Shown here: positions 42,160 to 51,384 of the stretch, piece after piece
Position numbering within the stretch: the first letter of the stretch is position 1
How the letters are laid out: each line of letters begins with the position of its first letter
Assembly (NCBI RefSeq): GCF_014203735.1
Contig: NZ_JACHJQ010000002.1
Span: 867,224 to 931,223 of the forward strand
Origin: Actinophytocola algeriensis
GTDB taxonomy: Bacteria > Actinomycetota > Actinomycetes > Mycobacteriales > Pseudonocardiaceae
DNA: 64,000 nucleotides
Direction: 5' to 3'
Translations under genes and position numbers: made by a program
Notes under the pieces: generated by a model
Told to the model about the DNA's origin: nothing
Seen by the model: only the letters and a program-made list of their open reading frames with translations
The model's database searches: none

Positions 42160-43812
42160 CTATTCCACCACCAGGGTGGGAACCCGGCCGCCGAGCCGCG
42201 CGCCCTCCACGTCCAGGTTCGGCAGCACCCGGTCGAGCCACCTCGGCAGCCACCAGGCGCCGTGCCCGGTCAGGGCCAGGACCGCGGGCACGAGCGTCAT
42301 CCGGATCAGGAACGCGTCCAGCAGCACGCCGACCGCGAGTGCGAAGGCGATGGGTTTCAGCGTGGCGTCGTCGTCCGGGACGAAGCTCGCGAAGACCGCG
42401 ACCATGATCAGGGCGGCCGCCGCGACCACCCGCGCCGAAGCCCGGAATCCCCTGGTGATGGCGCGTTGTGGGTCGCCGCTACCGGCGTACTCCTCGTGCA
42501 TCCGGCTGACCAGGAACACCTCGTAGTCCATCGCCAGGCCGAACAGCACCGCGATGAGGATGATCGGCATGAAGCTGATCACCGGCCCGGTGGCGGGAAT
42601 CCCGACCAGGTCGGCGAGCCAGCCCACTGGAACACCGCGACCACCGCGCCCAGCGTCGCGCCGACCGACAGCAGGAACCCCAGGGTCGCCTTGAGCGGCA
42701 CCACCAGCGAGCGGAAGGCCACCACCAACAACAGGAACGCAAGGCCCGCGACGATCAGCGCGAAGGGTACGAGCGCGGCGCTCAGCAGCTCGGAGATGTC
42801 GATGCCGATGGCGGTCACCCCGGTGACGCCCACGGGCGCAGCCGCTCCCCCGCGAAGCCCAGCACCGCCGGGATCAGGGTGACCGCCACCAGCACCGCGA
42901 CGACCACGGCCGCGGCGGCGGCCAGTCCCATCGCGGTGAGGAACGGTATCCCGACGACGGCCAGCCCGGCCAGCGCGATGACCACGGTGAGTCCGGCGAA
43001 CACCACGGCGGTGCCCGCCGTGCCGATCGCGCGGGCCACGGACTCGGCCACCGGCATGCCGGACGCCAGCTGCGACCGGTGCCGCGCGACGATGAACAAC
43101 GCGTAGTCGACGCCGACCGCCAGCCCGAGCATGAGGGCCATGGCGGCGCGGTCGCCGGGAGGGTCAGCACGCCGGCGACCGCGGCAAGACCGGCGACGGT
43201 GGCACCGACCCCGAGCAGCGCGGTGAGCAGTGGAAGCCCGGCCGCCACCAGGGAACCGAACGTGCTGACGAGTACGACCAGCGCGATCAGCAACCCCACG
43301 ACCTCGGTGCCGCGGCCGCTTTCCGCCGAACTGTCGCCGTACCCGCCGAGCTCCACTCGCAGCCCCGCGTCGCGGGCGGGCCGGACCACGTCCGCCAGCG
43401 CGTCGTGCGACTGGACGCGGTCGTCGCGGTAGGTCACCTGGGCCAGGGCGACGCGCCCGTCCGGCGAGACCGTCCCCGCGGTGAACGGGTCCACCACCCC
43501 GGCCACCCGTGGCACTGTCGCGGCGGCGTCGAGGGTGTGCGCGATGACGGCTTCGTACTCGGCCACCCGGTGCCCCGCCGGCGCGACGAACACCACCTGC
43601 GCGGAGGCACCCGACGAGGCGGGGAACCGCTCGTCGACGGTGTCCAGGACCTGCTGGGCACGCGAGCCGGGAACCGAGAGGTCCTCCTCGTACTGGCCGC
43701 CCCCGGCACCGGCGAGCACCCCGATCCCGACGAGTACGGCGAGCCACGCGACGAGGACGAGCCTGCGGTGCCGGCAACTCCGGTCACCGAGCCGGTAGAG
43801 CGATGCGGCCAT
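42160..43812 (-). pseudogene. MMPL-family transporter, decayed by frameshifts and deletion
   Basis: An MMPL (RND-like lipid/drug exporter) sequence in several frames on the minus strand. The N-terminal third is intact to about 43165 (MAASLYRLGDRSCRHRRLVLV, SSGASAQVVFVAPAG, VELGGYGDSSAESG); it then shifts frame to ALMLGLAVGVDYALFIVARH and VVFAGLTVVIALAGLAVVG (to about 42830), then to ITAIGIDISELL-like VTAIGIDISELL (to about 42630) and finally FGLAMDYEVFLVSRMHEEYAG to the end. The second extracytoplasmic domain is missing at the 42830 junction. Total length is about 550 codons against some 720 in the family. It would have begun the operon with the regulator and kinase. Confidence 0.82.
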
Positions 43813-43958
43813 GATGAGAACTCCCGCGATCGTGGATCAAGGAGTTCTCATCACAACGGCCGAACCTGACGGCCCGGCGACCGTGCACCTGACGGTTGCC
43901 TGACGGCGGCGGTGCCCGGCGGCGCGAGGGGCACGGTGCGCCGCCGCCGGGCGGCTTC

Positions 43959-45158
43959 TCAGGCTCCTGGCCGGTTCCCCGTGGGGATCGTGATCGGTGT
44001 GGTCGTCGGTGAGGTGACCTTGTTGAGGAACAGCATCGCGAGCGCGCGGATGAACTGGTCGAACATGTAGAACCCGACCGGCATGATGGGAATCAGCCCT
44101 TCCCGGAACGCGATGTAGGCGGGCCACCCGGTGCGGACGAGGGCCGCCGCCGCGTAGTCGCGGCGCAGGCCGAGCCAGTCGCCCACCGTGTCGCTGAGCG
44201 CGTAGCGCACGAACTCGTTGAGGAACCCGCGGGTGACGCCCAGATCGATCTGCGCGGTCAGCCCGAGGAGGTCCTCCGCCAGTTCCCTGCCCTCCTGCGA
44301 CGGGGCGAGGATCGGGGTGAGCACCTGCTCCGACTGCGCGTACGCGGCGGCCCACGTCTTGGGGATGAACTCCTCCCGCACGCCGAGCAGGTGGATGGCG
44401 ACCTGCCAGCTGTGCAGGAAGGCCTCCTCGTCCGCGGCCGACATCGGGACGCGCCATTCCGTCAGCTTCTTGTGCACGTAGGTGCCGAGGCTGTGGAACG
44501 TGACCAGGATGTCGCCGTTGCTGATCGGGATCCGGTTCGGCTCGTCCGCGACCGCCTGCCAGCGCGACGACCGCGGCAGCAGATGACGCACCGCCGCGTG
44601 CACCAGGCGCGTCTTGTTGGCCGTGACCACGAACTGACCCGACGGCTCGAACCCGTTCCTGTCGCTCAGGTCGTAGCCGAAGGTGAACGTCTTGGCCGCG
44701 CGGTCCTGCATGTCGGCGCCGCCCGCGGACCAGTAGACCGACTTGGCCTCCCTCGGGATCACCGTGCTCATGATGCCGCTGCCGAGGCCGTACAGCATGA
44801 ACAGGTACGTGTCCTTGCGCCGGTTGAAGTCGGCGGCACGGCGCAGCTTCACGGGGTCGGCCCAGGAGGGCAGCTTGTTGACCTTCCGGAGCCACGTGGC
44901 GAGGTTGGCCGGCAGACCGCCAGGCAACGGGTCGTCGTTGTTCACCCACGACCGCATCGCGGTGTTGACCGCGGGCACCTGGCCGTTGTCCAGCACGGTC
45001 GCCATCAGGGCGTCCACTTCGTCGTCCCAGACCCACCACGGGTCACCCGCGGAGGCGCCGGCCGCCGAGGACGCCCAGGCCGGAGCGGCACCCGCCACTC
45101 CCGCCAGGCCCAGCGCGACACCAAGGGACAGGACGTTCCTTCTGCTGAGATCGCTCAT
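43959..45158 (-). CDS. lcp: Latex-clearing protein (rubber oxygenase, Lcp family)
   Basis: A 399-residue haem protein of the Lcp/DUF2236 family. The N terminus has a Tat signal (LSRRNVLSLGVALG). The residues that define Lcp of Streptomyces strain K30 are all present at the right spacing: Glu137 (IPREAK), Arg153, Lys156, Thr157 (QDRAAKT) and the haem-ligand His187 (KTRLVHAAVRHLL), corresponding to E148, R164, K167, T168 and H198. Lcp cleaves the double bonds of cis-1,4-polyisoprene oxidatively to give oligo-isoprenoid aldehydes and ketones; it is exported. The gene is divergent from a double TetR regulator, with an inverted repeat between them. ATG 45158 is preceded by GAGGAAG. The substrate is taken from family knowledge. 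Confidence 0.88.
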   Translation of the reverse strand: MSDLSRRNVLSLGVALGLAGVAGAAPAWASSAAGASAGDPWWVWDDEVDALMATVLDNGQVPAVNTAMRSWVNNDDPLPGGLPANLATWLRKVNKLPSWADPVKLRRAADFNRRKDTYLFMLYGLGSGIMSTVIPREAKSVYWSAGGADMQDRAAKTFTFGYDLSDRNGFEPSGQFVVTANKTRLVHAAVRHLLPRSSRWQAVADEPNRIPISNGDILVTFHSLGTYVHKKLTEWRVPMSAADEEAFLHSWQVAIHLLGVREEFIPKTWAAAYAQSEQVLTPILAPSQEGRELAEDLLGLTAQIDLGVTRGFLNEFVRYALSDTVGDWLGLRRDYAAAALVRTGWPAYIAFREGLIPIMPVGFYMFDQFIRALAMLFLNKVTSPTTTPITIPTGNRPGA

Positions 45159-45163
45159 TTACT

Positions 45164-45185
45164 TACCTGACTTCCTCGGTAGGTA
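45164..45185. promoter_or_regulatory. Candidate TetR operator upstream of lcp
   Basis: TACCT and AGGTA arms, 12 bp apart (TTACCTGACTTCCTCGGTAGG overlaps the lcp ribosome-binding region). Its position just before the lcp start and 150 bp from the TetR start fits repression of lcp by that regulator; the arms are short. Confidence 0.4.
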
Positions 45186-45336
45186 TGAGACGCCAATTTC
45201 ACGGACTTCGCGGTAGCGAACCGGCCACGTGCCCACCTGATCTCTGACGAGATTCTTCATTAACATATCGAGGCAGATCCCGCGTCGGCAAGGGAATCAC
45301 CGACCTGAATCGGTCCGCTACGCCAGAGGAGCCGGC

Positions 45337-46671
45337 ATGACCACGGAGCAGGGCCGGATCCCGGCACCTCCTGCCACCACGGCGGCGAGCTCTCGCCCTG
45401 GCCGGCACCCCGCCGAGGCGGCCCTCGACGTGCGTTCCGGGCGTTCCGTTTCGTGGTTGACTGGCGCGCATGGCCCCGCTCCCGCGTCCGTCCGCACGGG
45501 TGCCCCGGTGACGGCCGAGCCGACCGCGGCCGTCCGGCCGCGCAACCGCAAGCAACTCATCGTCGAAGCGGCGGGCCGGGTGTTCAGCGAGCACGGCTAC
45601 CACGCGGCGTCGATGGAGGTGATCGCCGCGGGTGTCGGCATCACGGCAGCGGCCCTGTACCGGCACTTCCCGAACAAGTACGCCCTGTTCGCCGAGTGCG
45701 CGAACGTCGCGGTGGACCGGCTCGTCGCCGCGGTCGACGAGGTGCCTGCCGACGCGTCACTGGCGGACGTGCTCACCGCCGTCACCCAGATCACCGTCAC
45801 CCATCGCGCGTCGAGTGGCCTGTACCGCTGGGAGGCCAGGTATCTCGAGCGCGACGACCGCAGGGTGCTCGGGAGGAAGTTCGCGCACATCGTCGGCCGG
45901 GTGACCGACGTGGTGCGGCGCGAGCACCCACTGCCCGGCGGGCACCTGCGCGCCGCGGCGGCCCTCGGCGCGATCGGGTCCATCACGATGCACCACACCT
46001 CGATCGCGCAACGCCGGGTCGAGGAACTGTTGCTGGCGGCCGCGACGCGCGTGGTCGCGACCGACCCCACGGCGGCCGCCGGGAGCGCGCGCCTGGTCGA
46101 ACTGCCGACCCAGCCCGTACCGCGGACCCGGCGCGCGGAGATCCTCGCCGCCGCCATCCCGCTGTTCGAACGGGACGGGTTCGCCAACGTCACGAACGGC
46201 CGGATAGCCGAGGCCGTCGGGCTGGTCCCGTCCGCGCTCTACCGCTACTTCCCCGGCAAGGCGGACATCCTGGCGGCGGCCTGCCTGCAGGCCGCGGGAC
46301 TGCTTTCCCAAGCGGTGGAACAGAACCTCCGCGAGGTGGCCGACCCGCACGGCGCCGTGGCCGCGCTGACGACGACCTACGTGGCCTACAGCTTCGAGCA
46401 CACCGCACTCACCAGCGTCGCGAACGCCGAACTCGTCGGCCTGCCCGCCGACCTGCAGCGGCCCCTGATCATCGCGCAGCGCGAGCACATCGCGGTGTGG
46501 GAACAGCAACTGCGGTCGGCACGCCCGGAACTCGACTCACGCCAGGCCCGGGTGCTGGTGCACGCCGGGTTCGGCGTGGTGGTCGAAGCGGGCCGCCGAC
46601 TGCGGTGGCAGGACAGCCCCGAGCACCGGGACGCCGTCGCCGCTCTGGTCATGGGCGCCCTGGGCCTGTGA
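45337..46671 (+). CDS. Double TetR-type regulator (two fused TetR units)
   Basis: A 444-residue protein made of two TetR-like modules. Each begins with an HTH: residues 70-120 (RKQLIVEAAGRVFSEHGYHAASMEVIAAGVGITAAALYRHFPNK) and about 265-315 (RRAEILAAAIPLFERDGF, RIAEAVGLVPSALYRYFPGK), followed by a helical ligand domain. The first 60 residues are an unusual Pro/Ala-rich extension, but AGAGGAG just before ATG 45337 supports this start; GTG 45508 would omit it. Fused double TetR regulators occur in actinobacteria. It is probably a repressor of lcp, as TetR-type regulators of other Lcp systems are; inference from divergence. Confidence 0.85.
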   Translation: MTTEQGRIPAPPATTAASSRPGRHPAEAALDVRSGRSVSWLTGAHGPAPASVRTGAPVTAEPTAAVRPRNRKQLIVEAAGRVFSEHGYHAASMEVIAAGVGITAAALYRHFPNKYALFAECANVAVDRLVAAVDEVPADASLADVLTAVTQITVTHRASSGLYRWEARYLERDDRRVLGRKFAHIVGRVTDVVRREHPLPGGHLRAAAALGAIGSITMHHTSIAQRRVEELLLAAATRVVATDPTAAAGSARLVELPTQPVPRTRRAEILAAAIPLFERDGFANVTNGRIAEAVGLVPSALYRYFPGKADILAAACLQAAGLLSQAVEQNLREVADPHGAVAALTTTYVAYSFEHTALTSVANAELVGLPADLQRPLIIAQREHIAVWEQQLRSARPELDSRQARVLVHAGFGVVVEAGRRLRWQDSPEHRDAVAALVMGALGL

Positions 46672-46695
46672 TTCCCGGCCTGACACCGACCGGTT

Positions 46696-46730
46696 GCCTG
46701 TGGGCGGGCCGGGAAGGCCCGCCCACAGGC
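46696..46730. terminator. Strong hairpin terminator
   Basis: Perfect 15-bp stem (GCCTGTGGGCGGGCC and its complement) with a 5-nt loop, between the convergent TetR gene and the large secreted-protein gene, whose stop lies 6 bp further on. Confidence 0.8.
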
Positions 46731-46735
46731 GGCTC

Positions 46736-49700
46736 TCACTGGTTGACGCCCTGTCCGTTGAACTGGAGCACGTCGACCGACATGAGGTCGGGCTGGGCCG
46801 GTGTCCAGGCCGGGTTGACGAACACCGCGTAGAGGGTGACCGTCCTGCCCGGATCGGTCAGCGGCACCGTGAGGTCCACGGTGGTCCCCCACCCGCCGGT
46901 GTTCGCCACGTCGACCGAACCCACCAGCTCGCCGTCCGGCGCGTCGGCGCGGAACTCGATCCTGCCGCCGATGCCGCCGGAGGACGCGGTGACCGTCACC
47001 GAGTCGATCGAGGTCAGGTTGACCGGGTCGTAGGCCACCCAGTCACCGTGTTCGATCTCGCCCAGCCGTTTCCCCGCCGACGCGTCGGCCCTGCTCAGCA
47101 CCTCCACGCCGCCCGTGCGCTCGAAGTGCTCGGCCTCCTTGTGCTTGGGCTCCAACGTGGCGTGCGCGGAGCCGACCAGCGTGGGGGCGCCCGGCGCGCC
47201 GCCGTCGGTGTACTGCGCGCTCACCGCCGCGTACAGGTTCTGCCCTGGACCGTGGCTGTCGCCGGTGTCGGTCCGGACCGTGCCCGCGCAGCCGGTGACG
47301 TTGTCCATCGGGTGCAGGTGGTCGTCGTGCCCGAGCTGGGACTGCACCACGACCCGCGAGCAGTCGATCTGGCCGTCCTCCGGATCGCTGACCTGGACCT
47401 CGAACGGGATCTCCGCGCCCCAGTCGAACATGCCGCCGTGGGCCGGGAACACGATCCGCACCTCGGGCCGGGTGTTGCCCGCGGTGACCGTGGTCGCCGC
47501 GACCGCCGTCAGGTCCGTGGTCGTGCTGGTCACGGTCAACAGCGCCCGGTACTCCCCCGGCTCGGTGTAGGTGTGCGACGGGTTGGGGTCGGTCGAGTCG
47601 GTGTCCCCGTCGCCGTCGAGGTCCCACGCGTAGGTCACCGGTTCGCCGGAGCCGCCGCCCGAGCCCTCGCTGGAGAACCGCACCGACAGCGGCGCCGGTC
47701 CCGAGTCGGTGGACGCGCTGACCGCCGCGGTCGGCGCCCGCCCGTTGGCGACGTAGTCGATCCGGTAGATGCCGGAACCCTCGTTGGTGCCACCGCGTCC
47801 GGTGCCGCTGCCCTCGCCGAAGTCGATCACGTACAGCGAGCCGTCCGGCCCGAAGTCCGCCTCGAACGGCTGGATCCACGACAGGTCCGCGAACACCCCG
47901 TTGATCGACTGCAGGTCACCGGCGTGCGCGTCGGGGAACCGGGGGTCGGTGAAGGTCTGGTCCTTCTGCTGCACCGACATGGTCTTGAACCAGCGCCGGG
48001 TCAGCTCGAAGGTGAACCACTTGCCGTCGAAGTACTCCGGGAACTTGCTGATCAACGGGTTGCCCGGGTCGTAGTCGTAGACGGGACCGGCCATCGGGCC
48101 ACCACCGCCGGAGCCCAGCTCTGGGAACTCGGCCGAGGTCGCGTAGCTGTACCAGACCCAGGCTGGTTGCGCGGGCGGGAGGTCGCGCAGCCCGGTGTTG
48201 TTCGGCGAGTCGTTGACCGGTGCGGCGCAGTCGTAGGCGGGGCCGGACGTGCCGGTGGCGAAGTCGTAGTCGCGGAACGGGGTGTTCTTCCCGGTGCAGT
48301 ACGGCCAGCCCTGGTTGCCAGCCTTGGTGATGCGGAGGAACTCGACGGTGCCCGCCGGCCCACGGTCGGGGTTCGCCGCGCGGGAGTCCGGTCCGTAGTC
48401 ACCGACGAGCAGCGCGTTCGACTTCGGGTCCACGGTGATGCGGAACGGGTTGCGCATGCCCATCACGTAGATCTCCGGCCGGGTCTTCTCCGCGCCCAGC
48501 GCGAAGAGGTTGCCCTTGGGGATCGTGTACGTCCCGTCCTGGCGCGGGGTGATCCGGAGGATCTTGCCGCGCAGGTCGTTGGTGTTGGCGCTGGTGCCCT
48601 GCGCGTCCCAGGCACGGCGGCCGTCCCGTTCGTCGGTGGGCGCGAACCCGTCGGAGGCGAACGGGTCGGTGTTGTCGCCCGTGGCCACGTACAGGTTGCC
48701 CTTCGGGTCGAACGCCAGCGACCCGGCCATGTGCGAGTTGGCGCGGCCCTCGTCGCGGTAGGTCGGGATCTCCAGCAACCGCTTCTCCGACGCCAGGTCG
48801 ACGGTGTTGTCGGCCGTCACGGTGAACCGGGAGACGTTGACCTGTTTCTTCTCCGTGTCGGAGTACTGGAGGTAGACCCAGTTGTTCTCGGCGAACCGCG
48901 GGTCCAGCGCCAGGCCGAGCAGCCCGTCGGACTGGCTCGTCATCGCCGGGGTGTAGGCGAAGTCGAGCGCCGTGGTCACCGTCAGCGTGTTCTGGTCGAT
49001 CACCTTGAGCGCGCCGGTGCGCTGGATGTAGAACACCCTGCGGTCCGGTGCGACGGCCAGCTCGAACGGGTCGGCGAGCCCTTCGTCGACCAGTGGGACG
49101 CGCTGGAAGTTGCCGGTCTGGGTCGCCGCGCAGTCCCCCGGTTTCGCGCCCGCTGCCCACTCGATGCCACCGAGCAGGTGGCGGCGGAACCACGTGTCGG
49201 AGAACTTCTCCCCCGCGTGCCCGCCCGCGGTGAACCAGGACCGGCCGCCGTCGTACCGCTGGCACCACGACCACGGGTGGTCCAGACCCTCGTTCAGGCC
49301 GGTGACGCCGTCACCCGTCTTGATCTGGACGAGCGTGTGCACCTTGCCGGTCGGGTTGACCCGCCAGTTGTACCACTCCTCCTGCTGCTCCCACAGCTCC
49401 GGCAGGTTCTTTGTGGACGGATGGGCCCGGTCGAGGACCTTGACGCGGCCGGCCTGCGGGGCGGGGTGGTTCTCGAAGATGGCGCCGACCAGGCCCTCGT
49501 ACCACGGCCAGTCCCGCTCGCTCGCGGACGCGGCGTGGATGCCGGTGAAGCCGCCACCCGCGCGGATGTACCGCTGGAACGCGGCCCGCTGGTCCGCGTC
49601 GAGCAGGTCGCCTGCCTCGGGCGTGGAGTTGGTGTTGTTGAAGATGACGGCGTCGAACCTGGCCAGGTTCTCGTCGGTGAACGCCGTGGCGTCGTCGGTG

Positions 49701-49900
49701 GCCTCCACCGCGAAGTGGTTCTTCGCCCCCAGGTCGCGGATCGCGGCGATGCCGGCGGGGATGGAGTCGTGGTAGAAGTTCGTGACCTTCGAGAACACGA
49801 GGACGGTGAACCTCGCGTGCGCGGCGGCGGGTGTCACGGCGAGCAAGCCGGTCACCAGCGCCATCACCACCACGGCGGCCACTCTTCGTAAGGCGGGCAT
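46736..49900 (-). CDS. Large secreted protein: ThuA-like, PQQ-type sugar dehydrogenase, PKD and CBM6-like modules
   Basis: A 1,054-residue protein with a signal peptide (residues 1-28). A ThuA-like domain comes first (RFTVLVFSKVTNFYHDSIPAG, VIFNNTNSTPE, FTGIHAASASERDWPWYEGLVG, to about 250). A six-bladed glucose/sorbosone-dehydrogenase-like propeller covers about 275-690 (LAVAPDRRVFYIQRTG, DGLLGLALDPRF, GSLAFDPKGNLYVATGD, MGMRNPFRITVDP, FGPDGSLYVIDFG). A PKD domain follows (SGEPVTYAWDLDGDGDTDSTD) and a CBM6-like carbohydrate-binding C terminus (EHGDWVAYDPVNLTSIDSV). The order resembles actinobacterial ThuA-domain proteins linked to sugar oxidation. ATG 49900 starts the signal peptide; longer frames lack a ribosome-binding site. 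The enzyme's cofactor and substrate are unproven. Confidence 0.87.
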   Translation of the reverse strand: MPALRRVAAVVVMALVTGLLAVTPAAAHARFTVLVFSKVTNFYHDSIPAGIAAIRDLGAKNHFAVEATDDATAFTDENLARFDAVIFNNTNSTPEAGDLLDADQRAAFQRYIRAGGGFTGIHAASASERDWPWYEGLVGAIFENHPAPQAGRVKVLDRAHPSTKNLPELWEQQEEWYNWRVNPTGKVHTLVQIKTGDGVTGLNEGLDHPWSWCQRYDGGRSWFTAGGHAGEKFSDTWFRRHLLGGIEWAAGAKPGDCAATQTGNFQRVPLVDEGLADPFELAVAPDRRVFYIQRTGALKVIDQNTLTVTTALDFAYTPAMTSQSDGLLGLALDPRFAENNWVYLQYSDTEKKQVNVSRFTVTADNTVDLASEKRLLEIPTYRDEGRANSHMAGSLAFDPKGNLYVATGDNTDPFASDGFAPTDERDGRRAWDAQGTSANTNDLRGKILRITPRQDGTYTIPKGNLFALGAEKTRPEIYVMGMRNPFRITVDPKSNALLVGDYGPDSRAANPDRGPAGTVEFLRITKAGNQGWPYCTGKNTPFRDYDFATGTSGPAYDCAAPVNDSPNNTGLRDLPPAQPAWVWYSYATSAEFPELGSGGGGPMAGPVYDYDPGNPLISKFPEYFDGKWFTFELTRRWFKTMSVQQKDQTFTDPRFPDAHAGDLQSINGVFADLSWIQPFEADFGPDGSLYVIDFGEGSGTGRGGTNEGSGIYRIDYVANGRAPTAAVSASTDSGPAPLSVRFSSEGSGGGSGEPVTYAWDLDGDGDTDSTDPNPSHTYTEPGEYRALLTVTSTTTDLTAVAATTVTAGNTRPEVRIVFPAHGGMFDWGAEIPFEVQVSDPEDGQIDCSRVVVQSQLGHDDHLHPMDNVTGCAGTVRTDTGDSHGPGQNLYAAVSAQYTDGGAPGAPTLVGSAHATLEPKHKEAEHFERTGGVEVLSRADASAGKRLGEIEHGDWVAYDPVNLTSIDSVTVTASSGGIGGRIEFRADAPDGELVGSVDVANTGGWGTTVDLTVPLTDPGRTVTLYAVFVNPAWTPAQPDLMSVDVLQFNGQGVNQ

Positions 49901-49969
49901 GGAAGTCCCTTCGCGGTCGTCTCTGACCAACGGCATGTCCAGCAACGATCGTGACGCGCGTCCCGCCCA

Positions 49970-49989
49970 GTGTGGTCTGTGAACCACAC
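49970..49989. promoter_or_regulatory. Inverted repeat upstream of the ThuA/dehydrogenase gene
   Basis: GTGTGG and CCACAC with an 8-bp spacer, 70-90 bp upstream of the start at 49900, in the space before the plus-strand methyltransferase gene. Such position suits an operator or a promoter-proximal site of the carbohydrate gene. Confidence 0.4.
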
Positions 49990-50070
49990 CAAGGCAAGGG
50001 CATTCCTGGCCAACTACGCCCGATCGGCGCAGTCAGACCACCAAAGGAAAGCCCTTTCCTTGCCAACCAC
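49987..50070. repeat. Two degenerate direct repeats, one with a perfect internal palindrome
   Basis: About 30 bp beginning ACCAAGGCAAGGGCATTCC near 49986 recur with changes near 50039 (ACCAAAGGAAAGCCCTTTCC), both ending GCCAAC-[TC]-AC. The second contains the palindrome AAGGAAAG-CC-CTTTCCTT at 50044-50061. Along with the inverted repeat at 49970 they fill the 347-bp space between the divergent secreted-protein and methyltransferase genes, and are probably regulator sites. Confidence 0.45.
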
Positions 50071-50247
50071 CGTCGTTCGTCCACACGGGTATCCGGGGCG
50101 CGGCCGATGCCGGGACCGGTGTGCGCCGGCTCTTGTCGGCATGCTCGGGCAGCCCGGCCGCCCCGGGGCGGTTTGCACCGGTTTGGGCGACGCGTACGAT
50201 CGAGCCCCCCGCATTGGTGCCTGACTACTGCCGCATTGAGGAACCAC

Positions 50248-51081
50248 ATGGCCGACACCACCTCCCGGAGTTCAGTCCCGTCGCACGCGATCGACACCAC
50301 GGTGCCCAGCGTCGCGCGTGCCTATGACGCGGCTCTGGGCGGCAAGGACAACTACGAGGTCGACCGGCAGTTGCTGGCGCAGCTCAACGCCGCGGTGCCC
50401 GAGGTCAACATCATCGCCGTGTCCAACCGCGCCTTCCTGATCCGCGCGGTGCGGTTCCTCGCCTCGGAAGGTGGCATCGACCAGTTCCTCGACTGCGGGT
50501 CCGGTCTGCCGACGGCCGAGAACACCCACCAGGTGGCCCAGCGGCTCAACAAGGACGCCCGGGTCGTCTACGTGGACAACGACCCGGTGGTGCTCGCGCA
50601 CGGCCGCGCGTTGCTGGAGGACAACGAGAACACCAAGCTCGTCGGCGCCAACATCTTCGATCCGCGCGCGGTGCTCGAGGACGAGGTGATCCGCAGGCAC
50701 CTGGACTTCACCCGCCCGATCGCGCTGCTGCAGGTCGCCACGCTGCACCACCACAGCGCTGACGAAGGCCTGCCGCCCGCCGAGGTGATGCGCGCCTACG
50801 TCGACGCGCTGCCGTCCGGCTCGTACGTGGTGTTCTCGCACTTCTTCGACCCGGAGGACGAGCACAGCGCCATCGCGCAGCGCGTCCAGGCCATCCTGAA
50901 CAGCAGCATCAGCCGGGGCTTCTTCCGCACCCGCGCGGAGATCGAGGAGATGCTGACCGGCCTCGACCTGATCGACCCCGGCATCGCGGTCGCCGACGAG
51001 TGGTGGCCGGACGGCCCCGGCAACAAGCCGCTGCCGGACGCGGGCCGCTGCATCGTCGCCGCGCTCGGCCGCAAACCCTGA
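50248..51081 (+). CDS. SAM-dependent methyltransferase, DUF574/Methyltransf_19 type
   Basis: A 277-residue protein of the actinomycete DUF574 family: PSVARAYDAALGGKDNYEVDR at the N terminus (the family's characteristic start), LDCGSGLPTAENTHQVAQ as the SAM motif I, VVYVDNDPVVLAHGRALL as motif II, and a C-terminal WWPDGPGNKPLPDAG-type segment. Members are very numerous in Streptomyces and relatives and are mostly uncharacterised; some affect differentiation or antibiotic production. ATG 50248 was used, with GAGGAA 4 bp upstream. It is monocistronic. Confidence 0.9.
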   Translation: MADTTSRSSVPSHAIDTTVPSVARAYDAALGGKDNYEVDRQLLAQLNAAVPEVNIIAVSNRAFLIRAVRFLASEGGIDQFLDCGSGLPTAENTHQVAQRLNKDARVVYVDNDPVVLAHGRALLEDNENTKLVGANIFDPRAVLEDEVIRRHLDFTRPIALLQVATLHHHSADEGLPPAEVMRAYVDALPSGSYVVFSHFFDPEDEHSAIAQRVQAILNSSISRGFFRTRAEIEEMLTGLDLIDPGIAVADEWWPDGPGNKPLPDAGRCIVAALGRKP

Positions 51082-51106
51082 GCGGCTGGCCTGGGGACGT
51101 CGGTGG

Positions 51107-51259
51107 TCAGTCCGGTGGCGTGGGTGCGGGCGCGGTCTTCGACGGGTCGTCTTCCGGTGCCGGCTGCTGACCGGAACCGGCGGGCGGCTCGTCCTGCCCG
51201 CGGAACTCCTCGACCAGCTGGTCGAATATCGGCGTGATCGTCGCTGGTGAATCCGGCAC
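51107..51259 (-). CDS. Small acidic, proline-rich protein
   Basis: A 50-residue protein (PDSPATITPIFDQLVEEFRG, then Pro/Asp/Thr-rich to the end). GTG 51259 is preceded by GGGGAGGA with 4-bp spacing, which gives better support than the longer frame to 51370. It has no membrane segment. The function is unknown; it might be a partner of the neighbouring methyltransferase or sigma factor, though it is on the opposite strand. Confidence 0.45.
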   Translation of the reverse strand: MPDSPATITPIFDQLVEEFRGQDEPPAGSGQQPAPEDDPSKTAPAPTPPD

Positions 51260-51384
51260 GAAGTCCTCCCCGACTCGATGCGAGCAGCGGAGTGAGTCCG
51301 GGACGCCGAGGTCAGGGGCGCCTGCCAGAACCCACTCCTCCAGGTCACCTCTCCTCCTGCCTTGGCGCACGAAGGGCCGGACGT

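Noticed and set aside
46694-49891. A 1,065-codon plus-strand frame opposite the ThuA/dehydrogenase gene
   Set aside because: Antisense shadow, with no domain.
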